A DNA stretch of 64,000 nt, from positions 124,001-188,000 of the forward strand of contig NZ_JACYUD010000001.1 in the NCBI RefSeq assembly GCF_014841565.1. The letters run 5' to 3'. The notes under the pieces are model-generated. The model searched no databases and was not told the origin of the DNA. It worked only from the letters and a program-made list of their open reading frames with translations. This DNA comes from Rhizobium sp. CFBP 8762 (lineage in GTDB: Bacteria; Pseudomonadota; Alphaproteobacteria; Rhizobiales; Rhizobiaceae). Shown here one piece after another: positions 44,357 through 55,270 of the stretch. A program made the position numbers and the translations under genes. Numbering within the stretch: position 1 is the stretch's first letter; each line of letters starts with the position of its first letter.

Positions 44357-45841
44357 TTAGTGTTCATAGTGGCTGGCGACGAGTTCATTCAACAGGCGTA
44401 CGCCAAAGCCGGAAGCCCAGGATTGATTGATTTCGTCCGTTGGCGATGACATGGCCGTACCGGCAATATCGAGATGCGCCCACGGCGTGTCCTTGACATA
44501 GCGCTGCAGAAACTGCGCCGCTGTGATCGAGCCCGCATAGCGCCCGCCGGTGTTTTTCATATCGGCGAACTTGCTGTCGATCATCTTGTCGTAGTCCTTG
44601 CCAAGCGGCAGACGCCACAGTTTTTCCTGTGTCGCAAGACCGGCAGCGGTCAGCTTCTCGCTCAACGCATCGTCGTTGGAAAACAGTCCGGCATGGGCCG
44701 TGCCAAGCGCCACCAGCACGGCACCGGTCAGTGTCGCGAGATTGACCATGAACTGCGGCTGGAAACGCTCATTGCAATACCAGAGCGCGTCGCACAGTAC
44801 GAGACGGCCCTCTGCATCCGTATTGATGACTTCGATGGTCTGGCCGGACATGGACGTCACGATATCGCCGGGGCGCTGAGCCTTGCCATCGGGCATGTTT
44901 TCCACAAGACCGATGATGCCAACCACATTGGCCCTGGCCTTACGCGACGCCAGCACATGCATCAACCCGGTTACGGCTGCCGCGCCGCCCATGTCACCCT
45001 TCATGTCTTCCATGCCAGCGGCGGGCTTGATGGAAATGCCACCGGTATCGAAGGTGACACCCTTGCCGATGAAGGCAATCGGCTTTTCGCCCTCTGCGCC
45101 GCCCTTCCACTGCATGACAGCCAGACGTGGTGGGCGTTCAGAGCCCAGAGCAACGCCCAGAAGCGCGCCCATGCCCAGTTCCGTCATCTCCACTTCGGTC
45201 AGGATTTCCACCTCGACACCCAGCGCTTCCAGCGCCTTTGCTTGCGCCGCAAACTCGACCGGGCCCAGAACATTTGCTGGCTCGTTAACGAGGTTGCGCG
45301 CGAGAATAACGCCTTCGGCAATTGCCTTGGTAACGGCAAAAGCCGCATCGACCGATTGTTCCGTGACGATCTGGACGTTCGTAACCTTGTCGGTTTCCTT
45401 TGTGTCGTCATCGGATTTTTTCGTCTTGTAGCGGTCGAAGGCATACACGTTCAGTTCCATGCCGAGCGCGAAATCCGCGACCTGTCTGGGGGTCAGCGTC
45501 AGGCCGGGAATATCGAGATAGACGGTGACTGCCTCTGCCGTCTTCACCTTGGAGGCCACAGTACCACCGATTTTCAGCCAGTCATGGGCGGTGATCTTGT
45601 CTGCTTCGCCAATGCCAATCACCAGTATCCGGTCTGCCGGCGAATCATGCGGCGCAATCAGGTCTACGCTTGCCAGCGCTTTGCCCTTGAATTTGGACAG
45701 ATCCACGGCTTTCGCCACCGCGCCTTGCGCACCAATGGATGATAGGCCGGACAACGCCGTCCCGGTGGTGCTGAAGATCACGGCGACGCCACCGGCAGGC
45801 GTGGCAGTGTTCGCAAAGGCAAATTCAAATTTCACAGGCAT
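44357..45841 (-). CDS. pepA: Leucyl aminopeptidase (M17)
   Basis: This 494-aa metallo-exopeptidase removes N-terminal residues; in enteric bacteria PepA also binds DNA. The metal and active-site block [14 protein letters not shown] is intact, as are [26 protein letters not shown] (read in parts) and the C-terminal [13 protein letters not shown] lies 9 nt before ATG 45841; an in-frame TTG 45850 is less likely. It is divergent from lptF, 261 bp away, and upstream of holC. Confidence 0.96.
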   Translation of the reverse strand: MPVKFEFAFANTATPAGGVAVIFSTTGTALSGLSSIGAQGAVAKAVDLSKFKGKALASVDLIAPHDSPADRILVIGIGEADKITAHDWLKIGGTVASKVKTAEAVTVYLDIPGLTLTPRQVADFALGMELNVYAFDRYKTKKSDDDTKETDKVTNVQIVTEQSVDAAFAVTKAIAEGVILARNLVNEPANVLGPVEFAAQAKALEALGVEVEILTEVEMTELGMGALLGVALGSERPPRLAVMQWKGGAEGEKPIAFIGKGVTFDTGGISIKPAAGMEDMKGDMGGAAAVTGLMHVLASRKARANVVGIIGLVENMPDGKAQRPGDIVTSMSGQTIEVINTDAEGRLVLCDALWYCNERFQPQFMVNLATLTGAVLVALGTAHAGLFSNDDALSEKLTAAGLATQEKLWRLPLGKDYDKMIDSKFADMKNTGGRYAGSITAAQFLQRYVKDTPWAHLDIAGTAMSSPTDEINQSWASGFGVRLLNELVASHYEH

Positions 45842-46102
45842 TGGCAACAACTCCAGAGGTCAAGCAGGCGCAAACATGTGGCCTGACAGAAACAGTGCGC
45901 AGGAATGAATGGCATGGGCCCTCATTAAAACGCCGTACCCCACCCTTCTCGCTTTTAGCGGGCTTGGCAAGATGCCCGCGTATGTTTACACGGAAGTAAG
46001 ATCGGTGTTGGCCTTAAATTATCCACACACCACCATGAAGGCATAGGCCCGAAACCGAAAAGCGCCTTTCAAGAGCGCCCCACGAAAGCAGACCGAAACC
46101 GC

Positions 46103-47272
46103 ATGAAACTGATCGAACGCTATATTTTCCGGCGTGCAACCATTATGTTTTTTGCAACGCTGCTGCCGTTGATGGGCATCGTGTGGACAACACAGGCGCT
46201 CGGCAGCATCAATCTGGTTACCGATAGCGGACAATCCACCTTTGCGTTTTTGAAACTCGCAACGCTGATCCTGCCCTCGATCATTCCCCTGATTTTGCCG
46301 TTTGCGCTCGTCATCGCCGTGTCCCAGACGCTGACCGCCATGAACAGCGATTCCGAACTGACCGTTCTGAACGCGGCCGGCAGTTCCCGGGTCACACTCA
46401 TTCGCCCCGTCATCATTCTGGCGGCGATCTTGTCTGTCGTATCCTTTGCGGTGGATAACTTTGCCGAGCCTTATTCCCGCATGGCGGTGCGCAAGATGAT
46501 TGCAACGGCGCACGCCGACCTCTTGTCGTCGGTCGTTCAAGAAAACTCGTTCCGAAAGATTCAGGACGGCCTGTTTATACAAATCGGCTCGCGGCGCAGC
46601 GGCGGCGTTCTGCACGGTATATTCGTGGCCGACTCGCGCGATCCGAACTTCGAGCTTGTCTATTATGCCCGTGAAGGGGCCGTGGACGACAAGGGCTCTG
46701 CCTTGATCATGAAGGATGGAGAAGTTCATCGCAAGCTGCCGCAGGGCAACGTCTCGATTATCAAATTCGATTCCTACGCCTTCGACCTCGCCGAGTTCTC
46801 GCAGTCGAATGGCGAAGCCAATATCCGCGCCAAAGACCGCGACCTGCCCTATCTCATCAATCCCAACCCGGAAGATCCGGCCTATAAACGCAATCCGCAG
46901 GCGTTCTCCGCGGAAATTCACCGGCGATTTACAGAATGGACGTTTCCTCTGGTCTTCGCGCTGATTGCGCTCGTGGTCAGCAGTGATGCGCGCTCCCATC
47001 GGGAGGCCCGTATGCATCCCATGATTTCGGCGCTGCTGATCACCTTGTTTATCCGCTGGCTGACCTTTTATGTCGGCAATACCGCGGAGGAATCATCACG
47101 CGTCATTCCGCTGATGTATCTGATACCGGCCGCCGCTGGCGGCTTGTGTATCAAGCAATTGGCAGGCAATAAAAGCCTTGAGATGCCCGTGGCGCTCTCC
47201 CAGCGATTTGCGCACCTGCTGCAGCGCTTTGGATTGGTGGCAAACCGCACAGACCAGGGAGGCACGGCATGA
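46103..47272 (+). CDS. lptF: LPS export ABC transporter permease LptF
   Basis: This 389-aa inner-membrane permease works with LptG and the LptB ATPase to extract LPS from the inner membrane. Membrane helices lie near residues 10-30, 55-80, 95-120 and in the C-terminal third (IALVVSS..., ISALLITLFIRWL). A periplasmic beta-jellyroll occupies the middle. The N-terminal IERYIFRRATIMFFATLLPL is typical. Its stop overlaps the lptG start (ATGA). Confidence 0.94.
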   Translation: MKLIERYIFRRATIMFFATLLPLMGIVWTTQALGSINLVTDSGQSTFAFLKLATLILPSIIPLILPFALVIAVSQTLTAMNSDSELTVLNAAGSSRVTLIRPVIILAAILSVVSFAVDNFAEPYSRMAVRKMIATAHADLLSSVVQENSFRKIQDGLFIQIGSRRSGGVLHGIFVADSRDPNFELVYYAREGAVDDKGSALIMKDGEVHRKLPQGNVSIIKFDSYAFDLAEFSQSNGEANIRAKDRDLPYLINPNPEDPAYKRNPQAFSAEIHRRFTEWTFPLVFALIALVVSSDARSHREARMHPMISALLITLFIRWLTFYVGNTAEESSRVIPLMYLIPAAAGGLCIKQLAGNKSLEMPVALSQRFAHLLQRFGLVANRTDQGGTA

Positions 47273-48357
47273 TGCTCACCAGCACCTTGGGGCGTTACTT
47301 CTTCGTGCGCTACGTCATCACCACATTCTGGTTTCTGATGGGCATTTTCTCGCTGGTCTTCATCATCGATTTCAGCGAAATGTCAGCGCGCCTGTCCGAC
47401 CTGCCCGGCTATACCATTCTGGGCGGCCTTGTGCTGACGACATTCCGGGTTCCCGCGATCCTGCAACAAACGGTGCCGTTCGTGGCGCTGTTCTCAGCCA
47501 TGGCGGCGCTGATTTCCCTGAACCGGCGTTACGAGCTGGTAGTCACACGGGCTGCGGGCATTTCCGCATGGCAATTTCTGCAACCGTTTGCACTCGGCGC
47601 GTTTCTATTTGGCATCCTGACAATCGTGGCGATCAATCCTTTGGCCGCCTGGGGTGCAAAACAGTCGGAAACCATTCAGGCGACATGGAATGGCGGCAAG
47701 GGCGCGTCAACCGCCCTGTCCATTCCGTGGCTGCGCCAGAAGAACGGCGACGACGATACCATCATTGGCGCCCGCGCCGTGCAGGATGAAGGCACGACGC
47801 TCCTTAATGTTACCGCAATTCACTTTGACCGGCAGGGCGGAATCGTGCTGCGTCAGGACGCAGATTCAGCGAGTTTAAAAGATGGTTACTGGCTTCTTAA
47901 CAACGTTGTGGAGACCCGTGCGGGCGAGTTGCAGAAGCGTCTGGCGACGGTGGAACTGCCAACCAGATTGAAGGCGGACTTTGTTCAGGAAAGCTTTGGA
48001 AAGGCTGATTCCATTCCATTTTTTGAACTTCCGCGCAAGATAGCGGTGGCACGGTCGTTTGGTTTTCCAACCAATGGATTGAAGACGCAGTTCCACTCGC
48101 TGCTGTCGCTTCCTCTCCTTCTCGTTGCAATGACTTTGATCGCTGCAAGCGTATCGTTAAAATTTAGCCGGTTCAATCAATCGCGCTCGGTGATTCTGGG
48201 TGGAATCCTTTCGGGCTTCGTGCTTTATGTCGTCACGGTGCTAATAAAAGCGTTTGGAAGCAGTGGTGTCGTGCCCCCATTCGTTGCGGCGTGGCTGCCA
48301 GTTGTTGTAGCTATGGCGCTGGGGTCGACGATTCTGCTTCATCAGGAGGATGGCTAG
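47269..48357 (+). CDS. lptG: LPS export ABC transporter permease LptG
   Basis: This 362-aa partner of LptF has the same architecture: helices near the N-terminus (RYVITTFWFLMGIFSLVFIID), a periplasmic jellyroll and C-terminal helices (SLPLLLVAMTLIAASVSLKF). The start overlaps lptF by 4 bp. The last base of its TAG stop is the first base of the lptD GTG start, and AGGAGG lies inside its last codons, so lptD is tightly coupled to it. Confidence 0.94.
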   Translation: MMLTSTLGRYFFVRYVITTFWFLMGIFSLVFIIDFSEMSARLSDLPGYTILGGLVLTTFRVPAILQQTVPFVALFSAMAALISLNRRYELVVTRAAGISAWQFLQPFALGAFLFGILTIVAINPLAAWGAKQSETIQATWNGGKGASTALSIPWLRQKNGDDDTIIGARAVQDEGTTLLNVTAIHFDRQGGIVLRQDADSASLKDGYWLLNNVVETRAGELQKRLATVELPTRLKADFVQESFGKADSIPFFELPRKIAVARSFGFPTNGLKTQFHSLLSLPLLLVAMTLIAASVSLKFSRFNQSRSVILGGILSGFVLYVVTVLIKAFGSSGVVPPFVAAWLPVVVAMALGSTILLHQEDG

Positions 48358-50693
48358 TGGCGGCAGCAAACCGCAAAAGGATGACGTGGCTGACAACCGT
48401 CTTGCTCGCAAGCTCGGCTTTGTTCGCGCAGCCTTTTTCCACGTCCGGCGCCTTGGCCCAGACGAATGTCGGTAATTTTCAGAGTCTTCCCGAAGACGCC
48501 AAGCTTCTTCTGGCGGCCAATGAACTCGTCTATAACAAAGACGCAGAAACAGTTGTTGCGCGCGGTGGCGTGCAGATCGATTACGGCGGCTATAAAATGG
48601 TCGCCAAGCGGGTTGAGTACAATCAAAAGTCCGGCCGCCTGATGGCACAGGGCGATATCGAGTTGATCGACCCTTCTGGCACGCGCCTGTATGCCGACAA
48701 TCTTGATGTGACCGACAACTTTGCCGAGGGCTTTCTAAACGCGCTTCGCATCGAGACAACCGACAACACCCGCCTTGCAGCCGAAAGTGCGGAGCGTCTT
48801 CCCGGCGATCGCATGGTGCTGAACAACAGCGTCTACACCGCCTGCCTGCCCTGCGCCGAACGGCCAGACAAGGCCCCGCTTTGGCAGATCAAAGCCCAGA
48901 AGATCATTCAGAACGGCCAGACCAAGACGATTCGTCTGGAAAAGGCACAGTTCGAGCTGTTCGGTCGTCCGATTGCCTATCTACCGTTCATCGTCGTTCC
49001 CGACCAGACCGTGAAGCGCAAGTCCGGCTTCCTGTTCCCCACGTTCAACTATTCGCAGAAGCTCGGCTTTGGTGTCGGCGTTCCCTATTATTTTGCCCTA
49101 TCGCCCACGATGGACGCAACGGTTACCGGCACCGCCTACACCAATCAGGGCTTCCTGCTGGAAGGCGAGTTCCGCCAGCAGTTTCACAACGGTCTGCACA
49201 CGCTGCGCTTTGCCGGCATCAGCCAGATGAATCCGCAATCGTTTTCGGCCAACACCACAGACGCGATGGAACGTGAGCGCGGCATGGTGGCTTCGGTCGG
49301 TAACTTCCGCATCAACCCGCGCTGGACCTTTGGCTGGAACGTTCTGGCCCAGACCGACAACAACTTTTCCAAGACCTATGATCTGTCCTCGTTCGATGGC
49401 ACGACCTATGTCAACCAGGCCTATCTGAGCGGGCTCGGGCGTCGCAACGCCTTCGATCTGCGCGCCTTCTATTTCGATATTCAGGATGCCGATCCCAACG
49501 ACGTGGCGGAGCGTCGGCAACCGATCGCGCAGGTTCTGGACTACAACTATATTGCGCCTGAGCCCTTCTACGGCGGCGAACTGTCGGTCGACGTCAATCT
49601 GACCAATCTGCGCCGTGGCAACGAGGACAGCTATACGTCCGGCGACGTCAATCGTTTCCGCGGACTGGACGGCACCTACAGCCGCCTGACGGCGGAAGCC
49701 GAATGGAAACGGACCTTCATCACCAACGGTCTGGCGCTGACACCATTGCTGGCGGCACGGGGCGATGGTTATCGGGTCAACATGTCGGACCCGACCGATA
49801 ACAACGGCTTGAGCTACAGCAGCAATTTTTCCGACGCGGGGACCAATGCGCGCGGCATGATCACCGCTGGTATCGAAGCGCGTTACCCGATCCAGATGAT
49901 CGCCGCCAACAGCAGCCACATTTTCGAGCCGATCGGACAGTTGTTCGTCCGCCCGGATGAAACGCTCGCGGGCAGCTTGCCGAACGAGGACGCTCAGAGC
50001 CTGGTTTACGACGCCACAACCCTGTTCGAGCGTGACAAGTTTTCCGGTTATGACCGCATTGAGGGTGGCACCCGCGCCAATATTGGTTTCCGTTATACGG
50101 GCTCCTTCAACAATGGCTACGCCTTGCGCAGTGTTGCCGGTCAGTCGTTCCATCTGGCGGGCCGCAATTCGTTTGCTGTTGATGATCTGGCAAAAGTTGG
50201 CGCCGATTCGGGGCTGGAAGGCACCCGTTCAGACTATGTTGGCTTGCTTGGCGTGGATACACCGTTCGGGGTATCGGCAACGCTCGGCGGGCGTCTGGAC
50301 GAACAGGATCTGGATCTGAAACGCTCCGACGCATCCATCGCGTATACCACCACCAAGTTCCAGACGGCGCTGACCTATACGCGCATTGCAGCGCAGCCCA
50401 CCTATGGATCACAGAGCGACGCGGACGAAATCAAGTCCGCATCGACCATCAAGTTCCGCGACTACTGGTCGGTTTTCGGCTCCGTTACCTACGATCTGAA
50501 CAACAACAACATTTCCAAGAACGCCTTGGGCTTTTCCTACGACGATGAGTGCACGATCTTCTCTCTGGTCTACGAACAGACCCGCGACCCGGACAATGCG
50601 CTTGCCAACGACTGGAAAATCGGAGCACGGCTGACATTCCGCACCTTGGGCGATATCAATGTGGGCAATGCAACATTCAGCGGATTGAACTGA
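48357..50693 (+). CDS. lptD: LPS-assembly outer-membrane protein LptD
   Basis: This 778-aa LptD inserts LPS into the outer leaflet with LptE. It has a signal peptide (about residues 1-33, ending GALAQ), an N-terminal OstA/LptA-like beta-taco (LLAANELVYNKDAETVVARGGVQIDYGG, read in parts) and a large C-terminal barrel. CLPCAERPDKAPLW resembles the conserved cysteine region. GTG 48357 is taken as the start because AGGAGG lies 7 nt upstream; ATG 48384 would shorten the signal peptide. It is the third gene of the lptFGD-surA-pdxA-rsmA run. Confidence 0.94.
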   Translation: MAAANRKRMTWLTTVLLASSALFAQPFSTSGALAQTNVGNFQSLPEDAKLLLAANELVYNKDAETVVARGGVQIDYGGYKMVAKRVEYNQKSGRLMAQGDIELIDPSGTRLYADNLDVTDNFAEGFLNALRIETTDNTRLAAESAERLPGDRMVLNNSVYTACLPCAERPDKAPLWQIKAQKIIQNGQTKTIRLEKAQFELFGRPIAYLPFIVVPDQTVKRKSGFLFPTFNYSQKLGFGVGVPYYFALSPTMDATVTGTAYTNQGFLLEGEFRQQFHNGLHTLRFAGISQMNPQSFSANTTDAMERERGMVASVGNFRINPRWTFGWNVLAQTDNNFSKTYDLSSFDGTTYVNQAYLSGLGRRNAFDLRAFYFDIQDADPNDVAERRQPIAQVLDYNYIAPEPFYGGELSVDVNLTNLRRGNEDSYTSGDVNRFRGLDGTYSRLTAEAEWKRTFITNGLALTPLLAARGDGYRVNMSDPTDNNGLSYSSNFSDAGTNARGMITAGIEARYPIQMIAANSSHIFEPIGQLFVRPDETLAGSLPNEDAQSLVYDATTLFERDKFSGYDRIEGGTRANIGFRYTGSFNNGYALRSVAGQSFHLAGRNSFAVDDLAKVGADSGLEGTRSDYVGLLGVDTPFGVSATLGGRLDEQDLDLKRSDASIAYTTTKFQTALTYTRIAAQPTYGSQSDADEIKSASTIKFRDYWSVFGSVTYDLNNNNISKNALGFSYDDECTIFSLVYEQTRDPDNALANDWKIGARLTFRTLGDINVGNATFSGLN

Positions 50694-50838
50694 TCTGCTG
50701 ATTTGATGACAGGGCCACCAATAAAGTGTGGGCTTGTCATCGTTTAGCCTCATGGTTTATGCATGGCGTGAAATTAGCGACAATTTGATCATTATCGGTG
50801 GGATCGTGTGTTCGACCGGTTTGAAAGGGAAGATGATG

Positions 50839-51792
50839 ATGAAGATAACGGGCAAGGTCTCTCCATTGCTGCGTTCTGGCCTGCTTGCTGCGGCTGCTCT
50901 TATTGTCATCCAGTCCACCGATCTGGCGCAGGCCGCACCCGGCGGCGGAACCGGCATTGCCGTCGTCGTCAACAATGCGCCGATCACATCGGGCGATATC
51001 GCCAAGCGCGCTGCGTTTCTTCGCTTGCAGCGTCAGACCGGCAATCTGTCCAGCGTCGCTCGCGAGCAAATGATCGACGAGCAGTTGAAGCGCAGCGAAA
51101 TCCTGCGGGCACAGATGTCGGTCAGCACATCCGATGTGGATGCCGCCTTTGGTCGCTTTGCGGCGTCCAACAAAATGTCCGTGGCGCAGATGTCGGATAT
51201 TCTGGAGAAATCCGGTGTGACAACAGCGCACTTCAAAGCGTATATTGCCGTGCAGATGAGCTGGCCTCGTGTGGTGGCTGCCAAATACGGATCAGGCCGC
51301 TTGTCCAATCAGGATCTTGTTGCGCGCATGATGGAAAATGGCGGTAAGAAGCCGGTCACAACCGAGTACTTCCTCCAGCAGATCATCTTCGTTATTCCCG
51401 AATCCAAGCGCGGTGCAATTACAGCCAAGCGCCAGCAGGAAGCCAACGCGTCTCGCGCTCGTTTTCCCGGTTGCGACCAGTCCAAGGTGTTTGCCGCGAC
51501 CATGCGGGATGTATCGGTCCGTAACCTTGGCCGTCTGATGGCACCGGAACTGCCGGACGAGTGGAAGCCGCTGATCGAGAAGGCTGGCAACGGCAATACC
51601 ACGGCAACCCGCGTGACGGAAAAGGGTGTCGAGTTTCTGGCGATCTGCAAGCAGCGTCAGGTCAATGACGATGTTGCCGCCGAGATGGTGTTCCGCGCAG
51701 AAGATATCGGCAAGCAGAAGGACGGCGAAGACCCCAACAGCAAAAAATATCTGGATGAACTGCGCAAAAAAGCCCAGATCACCAGCCGCTAA
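50839..51792 (+). CDS. SurA-like periplasmic chaperone
   Basis: This protein of about 317 aa has a signal peptide (ending LAQAAPGG) and a SurA N-terminal chaperone domain ([40 protein letters not shown]). It sits between lptD and pdxA, the classic surA position, and probably escorts outer-membrane proteins such as LptD. The parvulin isomerase domain is weak: I see an [12 protein letters not shown] segment but not a full PPIase consensus. Three ATGs occur in a row (50833, 50836, 50839); the third is 8 nt from AGGGA. Confidence 0.85.
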   Translation: MKITGKVSPLLRSGLLAAAALIVIQSTDLAQAAPGGGTGIAVVVNNAPITSGDIAKRAAFLRLQRQTGNLSSVAREQMIDEQLKRSEILRAQMSVSTSDVDAAFGRFAASNKMSVAQMSDILEKSGVTTAHFKAYIAVQMSWPRVVAAKYGSGRLSNQDLVARMMENGGKKPVTTEYFLQQIIFVIPESKRGAITAKRQQEANASRARFPGCDQSKVFAATMRDVSVRNLGRLMAPELPDEWKPLIEKAGNGNTTATRVTEKGVEFLAICKQRQVNDDVAAEMVFRAEDIGKQKDGEDPNSKKYLDELRKKAQITSR

Positions 51793-51797
51793 TCGAT

Positions 51798-52835
51798 ATG
51801 ACGCATTCCACCTTGCGTGATCGTGCACCCCTCGCCTTGAGCATGGGCGACCCGGCGGGGATCGGGTTGGATATTGCCCTTGATATATGGGCGCATCGCA
51901 AGACACGGTCTACGCCGCGCTTTCTCATGATCGGTGACCCGGAGGCGGTTGCAGAGCGCGCACGGACGCTGTCGCTGGATGTGCGTGTGAGCGAGGCCGA
52001 TTGTGAAACGGCATGTTCCACTTTCGAGGACGCAATGCCGGTCTATCCCGTCAAAACGGCGCATACCCCTGTTGCCGGTGTTGCGGATCCGGGCAATGCG
52101 GCAGCCATCATCGCCTCTATCAAGACGGCGGTGGAATTTACGCTTCAAGGGTCTGCCTCCGCTGTTGTCACGAACCCTATCTCAAAATCCGTTCTTTATG
52201 AATCAGGGTTTGGTTTTCCTGGCCATACGGAGTTTTTGGCAGACCTTGCTGAACAGATGACAGGTCGGGCTGCCGCCCCGGTCATGATGCTCGCGGGCCC
52301 CAAGCTCAGGGCTGTGCCCGTTACCATCCATATCCCCCTGAAAGACGTTCCCGCCCAACTGACAACGGACCTCGTCTATAAGACCTGCCGGATTACGGCT
52401 CACGATTTGCGGTACCGGTTCGGCCTTGCGCATCCGCGGCTTGCCGTGTCGGGCCTTAATCCACATGCGGGCGAGGACGGTGCGCTGGGGCTGGAAGATG
52501 ATGCGGTTATTCGCCCTGCCATCGAGCGGCTCCGAGGGCAAGGACTTAACGTGGTCGGCCCCCTACCCGCAGATACCATGTTTCACGATGCCGCCCGTGC
52601 GCAGTATGACGTGGCGATCTGCATGTATCACGATCAGGCCCTGATCCCGGCAAAAGCGCTCGGATTTGACGATTCTGTCAATGTAACCCTTGGCCTGCCC
52701 TTCATCCGCACATCGCCGGACCATGGAACCGCATTCAGTCTGGCCGGAAAAGGTGTTGCGCGTTCAGACAGCTTGCTGGCCGCGTTACGGCTCGCCAGCC
52801 AACTCGCTTCTCATACATTGGATACCTCTGCCTGA
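51798..52835 (+). CDS. pdxA: 4-hydroxythreonine-4-phosphate dehydrogenase
   Basis: This 345-aa enzyme catalyses the NAD-dependent step to 3-amino-2-oxopropyl phosphate in pyridoxal phosphate synthesis. Blocks include [40 protein letters not shown], metal-binding [28 protein letters not shown] and [16 protein letters not shown]. It starts 5 bp after the surA-like gene and its stop codon overlaps rsmA by 1 bp. Confidence 0.96.
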   Translation: MTHSTLRDRAPLALSMGDPAGIGLDIALDIWAHRKTRSTPRFLMIGDPEAVAERARTLSLDVRVSEADCETACSTFEDAMPVYPVKTAHTPVAGVADPGNAAAIIASIKTAVEFTLQGSASAVVTNPISKSVLYESGFGFPGHTEFLADLAEQMTGRAAAPVMMLAGPKLRAVPVTIHIPLKDVPAQLTTDLVYKTCRITAHDLRYRFGLAHPRLAVSGLNPHAGEDGALGLEDDAVIRPAIERLRGQGLNVVGPLPADTMFHDAARAQYDVAICMYHDQALIPAKALGFDDSVNVTLGLPFIRTSPDHGTAFSLAGKGVARSDSLLAALRLASQLASHTLDTSA

Positions 52836-53662
52836 TGGCAACACTCGATGGATTGCCGCCGCTTCGTGACGTGGTTCAGAAGCATGGTCTGGATGCGCGT
52901 AAAGCGCTCGGCCAGAACTTCCTGTTCGATCTCAATCTGACGCAAAAAATTGCCCGCACCGCCGGCTCCCTGAAGGATACGACCGTCATTGAAGTCGGGC
53001 CGGGGCCGGGTGGCCTCACCCGTGCTATTCTGTCAATGGAGGCAAAAAAGGTGATCGCTGTCGAGCGCGACCCGCGCTGCCTTCCCGTTCTACAGGAGAT
53101 CAGCAACCACTATCCGGGCCGGCTCGAGGTGATTGAGGGGGACGCTCTCAAAACCGACTTCGAAACACTGGTGACTGAAGGCCCGGTCAAGATCATCGCC
53201 AACCTGCCGTATAACGTTGGCACGCAGTTGCTGGTGAACTGGCTTCTGCCTCAAACATGGCCACCGTTTTACGATTCGATGACCCTCATGTTTCAACGCG
53301 AGGTTGGCGAGCGTATCGTGGCACAGGCTGGCGACGATGCCTATGGTCGCCTCGGTGTACTGGCAGGCTGGCGTACGGATGCGCACATGGCGTTTGACGT
53401 CCCGGCACAGGCCTTCTCGCCGCCGCCAAAGGTAACATCGACCGTGGTGCATCTGGTGCCAAAGACAAACCCGATTGTCTGCGATGCCAGTCAACTTGAA
53501 AAGGTAACGCTTGCCGCATTCGGCCAACGCCGCAAGATGCTGCGTCAGAGCCTTAAACCGCTCGGCGGGGAAACTTTGCTGAACAAGGCCAATATTGACC
53601 CGCAGCGGCGCGCAGAAACCCTGTCCATTGAAGAGTTCTGTAAACTCGCCAATTTGCTCTGA
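52835..53662 (+). CDS. rsmA: 16S rRNA (A1518/A1519-N6)-dimethyltransferase
   Basis: This 275-aa KsgA/RsmA enzyme dimethylates two adenines in 16S helix 45. The motifs are [23 protein letters not shown] (SAM site), the adenine-pocket motif ANLPYNVGT and [11 protein letters not shown]. The start overlaps pdxA (TGATG). It ends directly against the convergent gmk stop codon. Loss of this enzyme is known to cause kasugamycin resistance. Confidence 0.96.
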   Translation: MATLDGLPPLRDVVQKHGLDARKALGQNFLFDLNLTQKIARTAGSLKDTTVIEVGPGPGGLTRAILSMEAKKVIAVERDPRCLPVLQEISNHYPGRLEVIEGDALKTDFETLVTEGPVKIIANLPYNVGTQLLVNWLLPQTWPPFYDSMTLMFQREVGERIVAQAGDDAYGRLGVLAGWRTDAHMAFDVPAQAFSPPPKVTSTVVHLVPKTNPIVCDASQLEKVTLAAFGQRRKMLRQSLKPLGGETLLNKANIDPQRRAETLSIEEFCKLANLL

Positions 53663-54328
53663 TTACAGTTCCGGCTCTTCCGTCAGCAGTCCGTTGACGA
53701 AATCAAACAGGCCCGGGCGGCGATCACGTCGCAGACGTTCCGCTTCGACGATGGCCTGTACTGATGCGAAAGCCCGTTGCAGATCATCGTTCAGCACGAT
53801 GTAATCATATTCGCGCCAGTGCTCGATTTCCGAGCGTGAATTTGCCAACCGGGTGGCAATGACCTCCTCGGTGTCTTCGGCACGGCGATGGAGACGGGAC
53901 TGCAATTCCGCCATCGTTGGCGGAAGGACGAAAATCGACACAACGTCTGCCGACATCTTGTCCTGGAGCTGCTGCGCGCCCTGCCAATCGATATCGAACA
54001 GCATATCTCGCCCCTCGGCCATGGCTACCTCGGCAGCCTCGCGCGGCGTGCCGTAATAGTTTCCATGCACCTCGGCCCATTCCAGCAGGGCATCGGAATC
54101 ACGCAGACGCTCAAACTCGCGAACAGAGACGAAATCGTAGTGGACCCCGTCAATTTCGCTGGGCCGCCGTGTGCGCGTCGTTACGCTGACCGAAAGGCTC
54201 AGGCCCTTGTCTTCCTTCAACAGGTTGCCCGCAATAGTGGATTTGCCTGCGCCCGATGGTGACGAGATGACGAGCATCAGACCGCGACGGGCGATTTTGA
54301 CAGCAGAAGGACGGGTGGCCGAGATCAT
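53663..54328 (-). CDS. gmk: Guanylate kinase
   Basis: This 221-aa enzyme phosphorylates GMP to GDP. The P-loop is [12 protein letters not shown]. The GMP-binding segment includes [21 protein letters not shown], and the lid has [20 protein letters not shown] overlaps the yicC stop, 6 nt before ATG 54328, so translation is coupled to yicC. The lack of an intergenic gap with convergent rsmA means transcripts overlap. Confidence 0.97.
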   Translation of the reverse strand: MISATRPSAVKIARRGLMLVISSPSGAGKSTIAGNLLKEDKGLSLSVSVTTRTRRPSEIDGVHYDFVSVREFERLRDSDALLEWAEVHGNYYGTPREAAEVAMAEGRDMLFDIDWQGAQQLQDKMSADVVSIFVLPPTMAELQSRLHRRAEDTEEVIATRLANSRSEIEHWREYDYIVLNDDLQRAFASVQAIVEAERLRRDRRPGLFDFVNGLLTEEPEL

Positions 54329-54331
54329 GAT

Positions 54332-55219
54332 CTACTCCAGATTCTGAACCTGTTCGCGAAACTGGTCGATAATGACCTTGAGTTCAATTCCCGCAGCCGT
54401 AACATCTGCAGAATTCGACTTCGAACAAATTGTATTGGCTTCCCGGTTAAATTCCTGGGCCATAAAGTCAAGCTTGCGACCCACCGGACCGCCCTTCATC
54501 AACAGTTCCCGCGCCGCATCGACATGCACGGCCAGCCGGTCAAGCTCTTCGCGCACATCGGCCCTCGCCGCCAGCAAGGCTGCTTCGCCATACAGCCGGT
54601 CGCGATCCAGCGCGGATTCGCTACCGAGCAGAAGCGTAATCTGCTGGCTCAGCCGATCAGCAATCGACGATGACGAGCGGCTCGGGTCTTTTTCAATCGC
54701 ATTCAATAAACCCGACAAGGCGATGAGTTGTGCCTTAAGGGTTTGCCCAAGCGCGTTACCTTCACGGGCGCGCATATCGGTCAGTGCGACAAGCGCCGCA
54801 TCGAGCCCGTTCAAGATATCCTGCTCATGGCTGGTCAGGTCTTCTTCGGCCTCCTCGGGCTCCTTAAAGTCAACCAGTCCCCGGATGGACAACAGGCTGT
54901 CGAGCCTCAGCGGTTCCGGGGCGAGAATGTCGGAAAGCTTGTCGCGTAGCGATAGGACCGCCGCCAAAGTATTCTCATTGACAACCGCTTGCATCCGCGG
55001 CTCGGCAATCACCTGTGTCAGCGAAATCTGCACATTTCCGCGTGTCAGCATGGCGCTGACACGCTGCTTGACCACTGTTTCCAACGCTTCCCGGCCCTGT
55101 GGCACGCGAATGCGCAGATCGAGACCTTTGCCGTTGACGGACCGCAGTTCCCAAGCCCACCGGTAGCGTCCGCTCAAGCCCTCGGACCGTGCAAATCCCG
55201 TCATGGATTGCAGCCGCAT
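54332..55219 (-). CDS. yicC: YicC-family endoribonuclease-like protein
   Basis: This 295-aa protein has the YicC N-terminal signature LQSMTGFARSEG and the C-terminal DUF1732 block (GRKLDFMAQEFNREANTICSKS; VDVTAAGIELKVIIDQFREQVQNLE, in parts). Members have been reported as endoribonucleases acting on small RNAs. GAGG lies 7 nt before ATG 55219; the GTG 55225 start is less likely. It is followed by gmk after 3 bp. Confidence 0.92.
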   Translation of the reverse strand: MRLQSMTGFARSEGLSGRYRWAWELRSVNGKGLDLRIRVPQGREALETVVKQRVSAMLTRGNVQISLTQVIAEPRMQAVVNENTLAAVLSLRDKLSDILAPEPLRLDSLLSIRGLVDFKEPEEAEEDLTSHEQDILNGLDAALVALTDMRAREGNALGQTLKAQLIALSGLLNAIEKDPSRSSSSIADRLSQQITLLLGSESALDRDRLYGEAALLAARADVREELDRLAVHVDAARELLMKGGPVGRKLDFMAQEFNREANTICSKSNSADVTAAGIELKVIIDQFREQVQNLE

Positions 55220-55270
55220 GATCACACCTCAACTCGACAATTGCTTTGAACTTGCCTGAAACGTTCCGTT

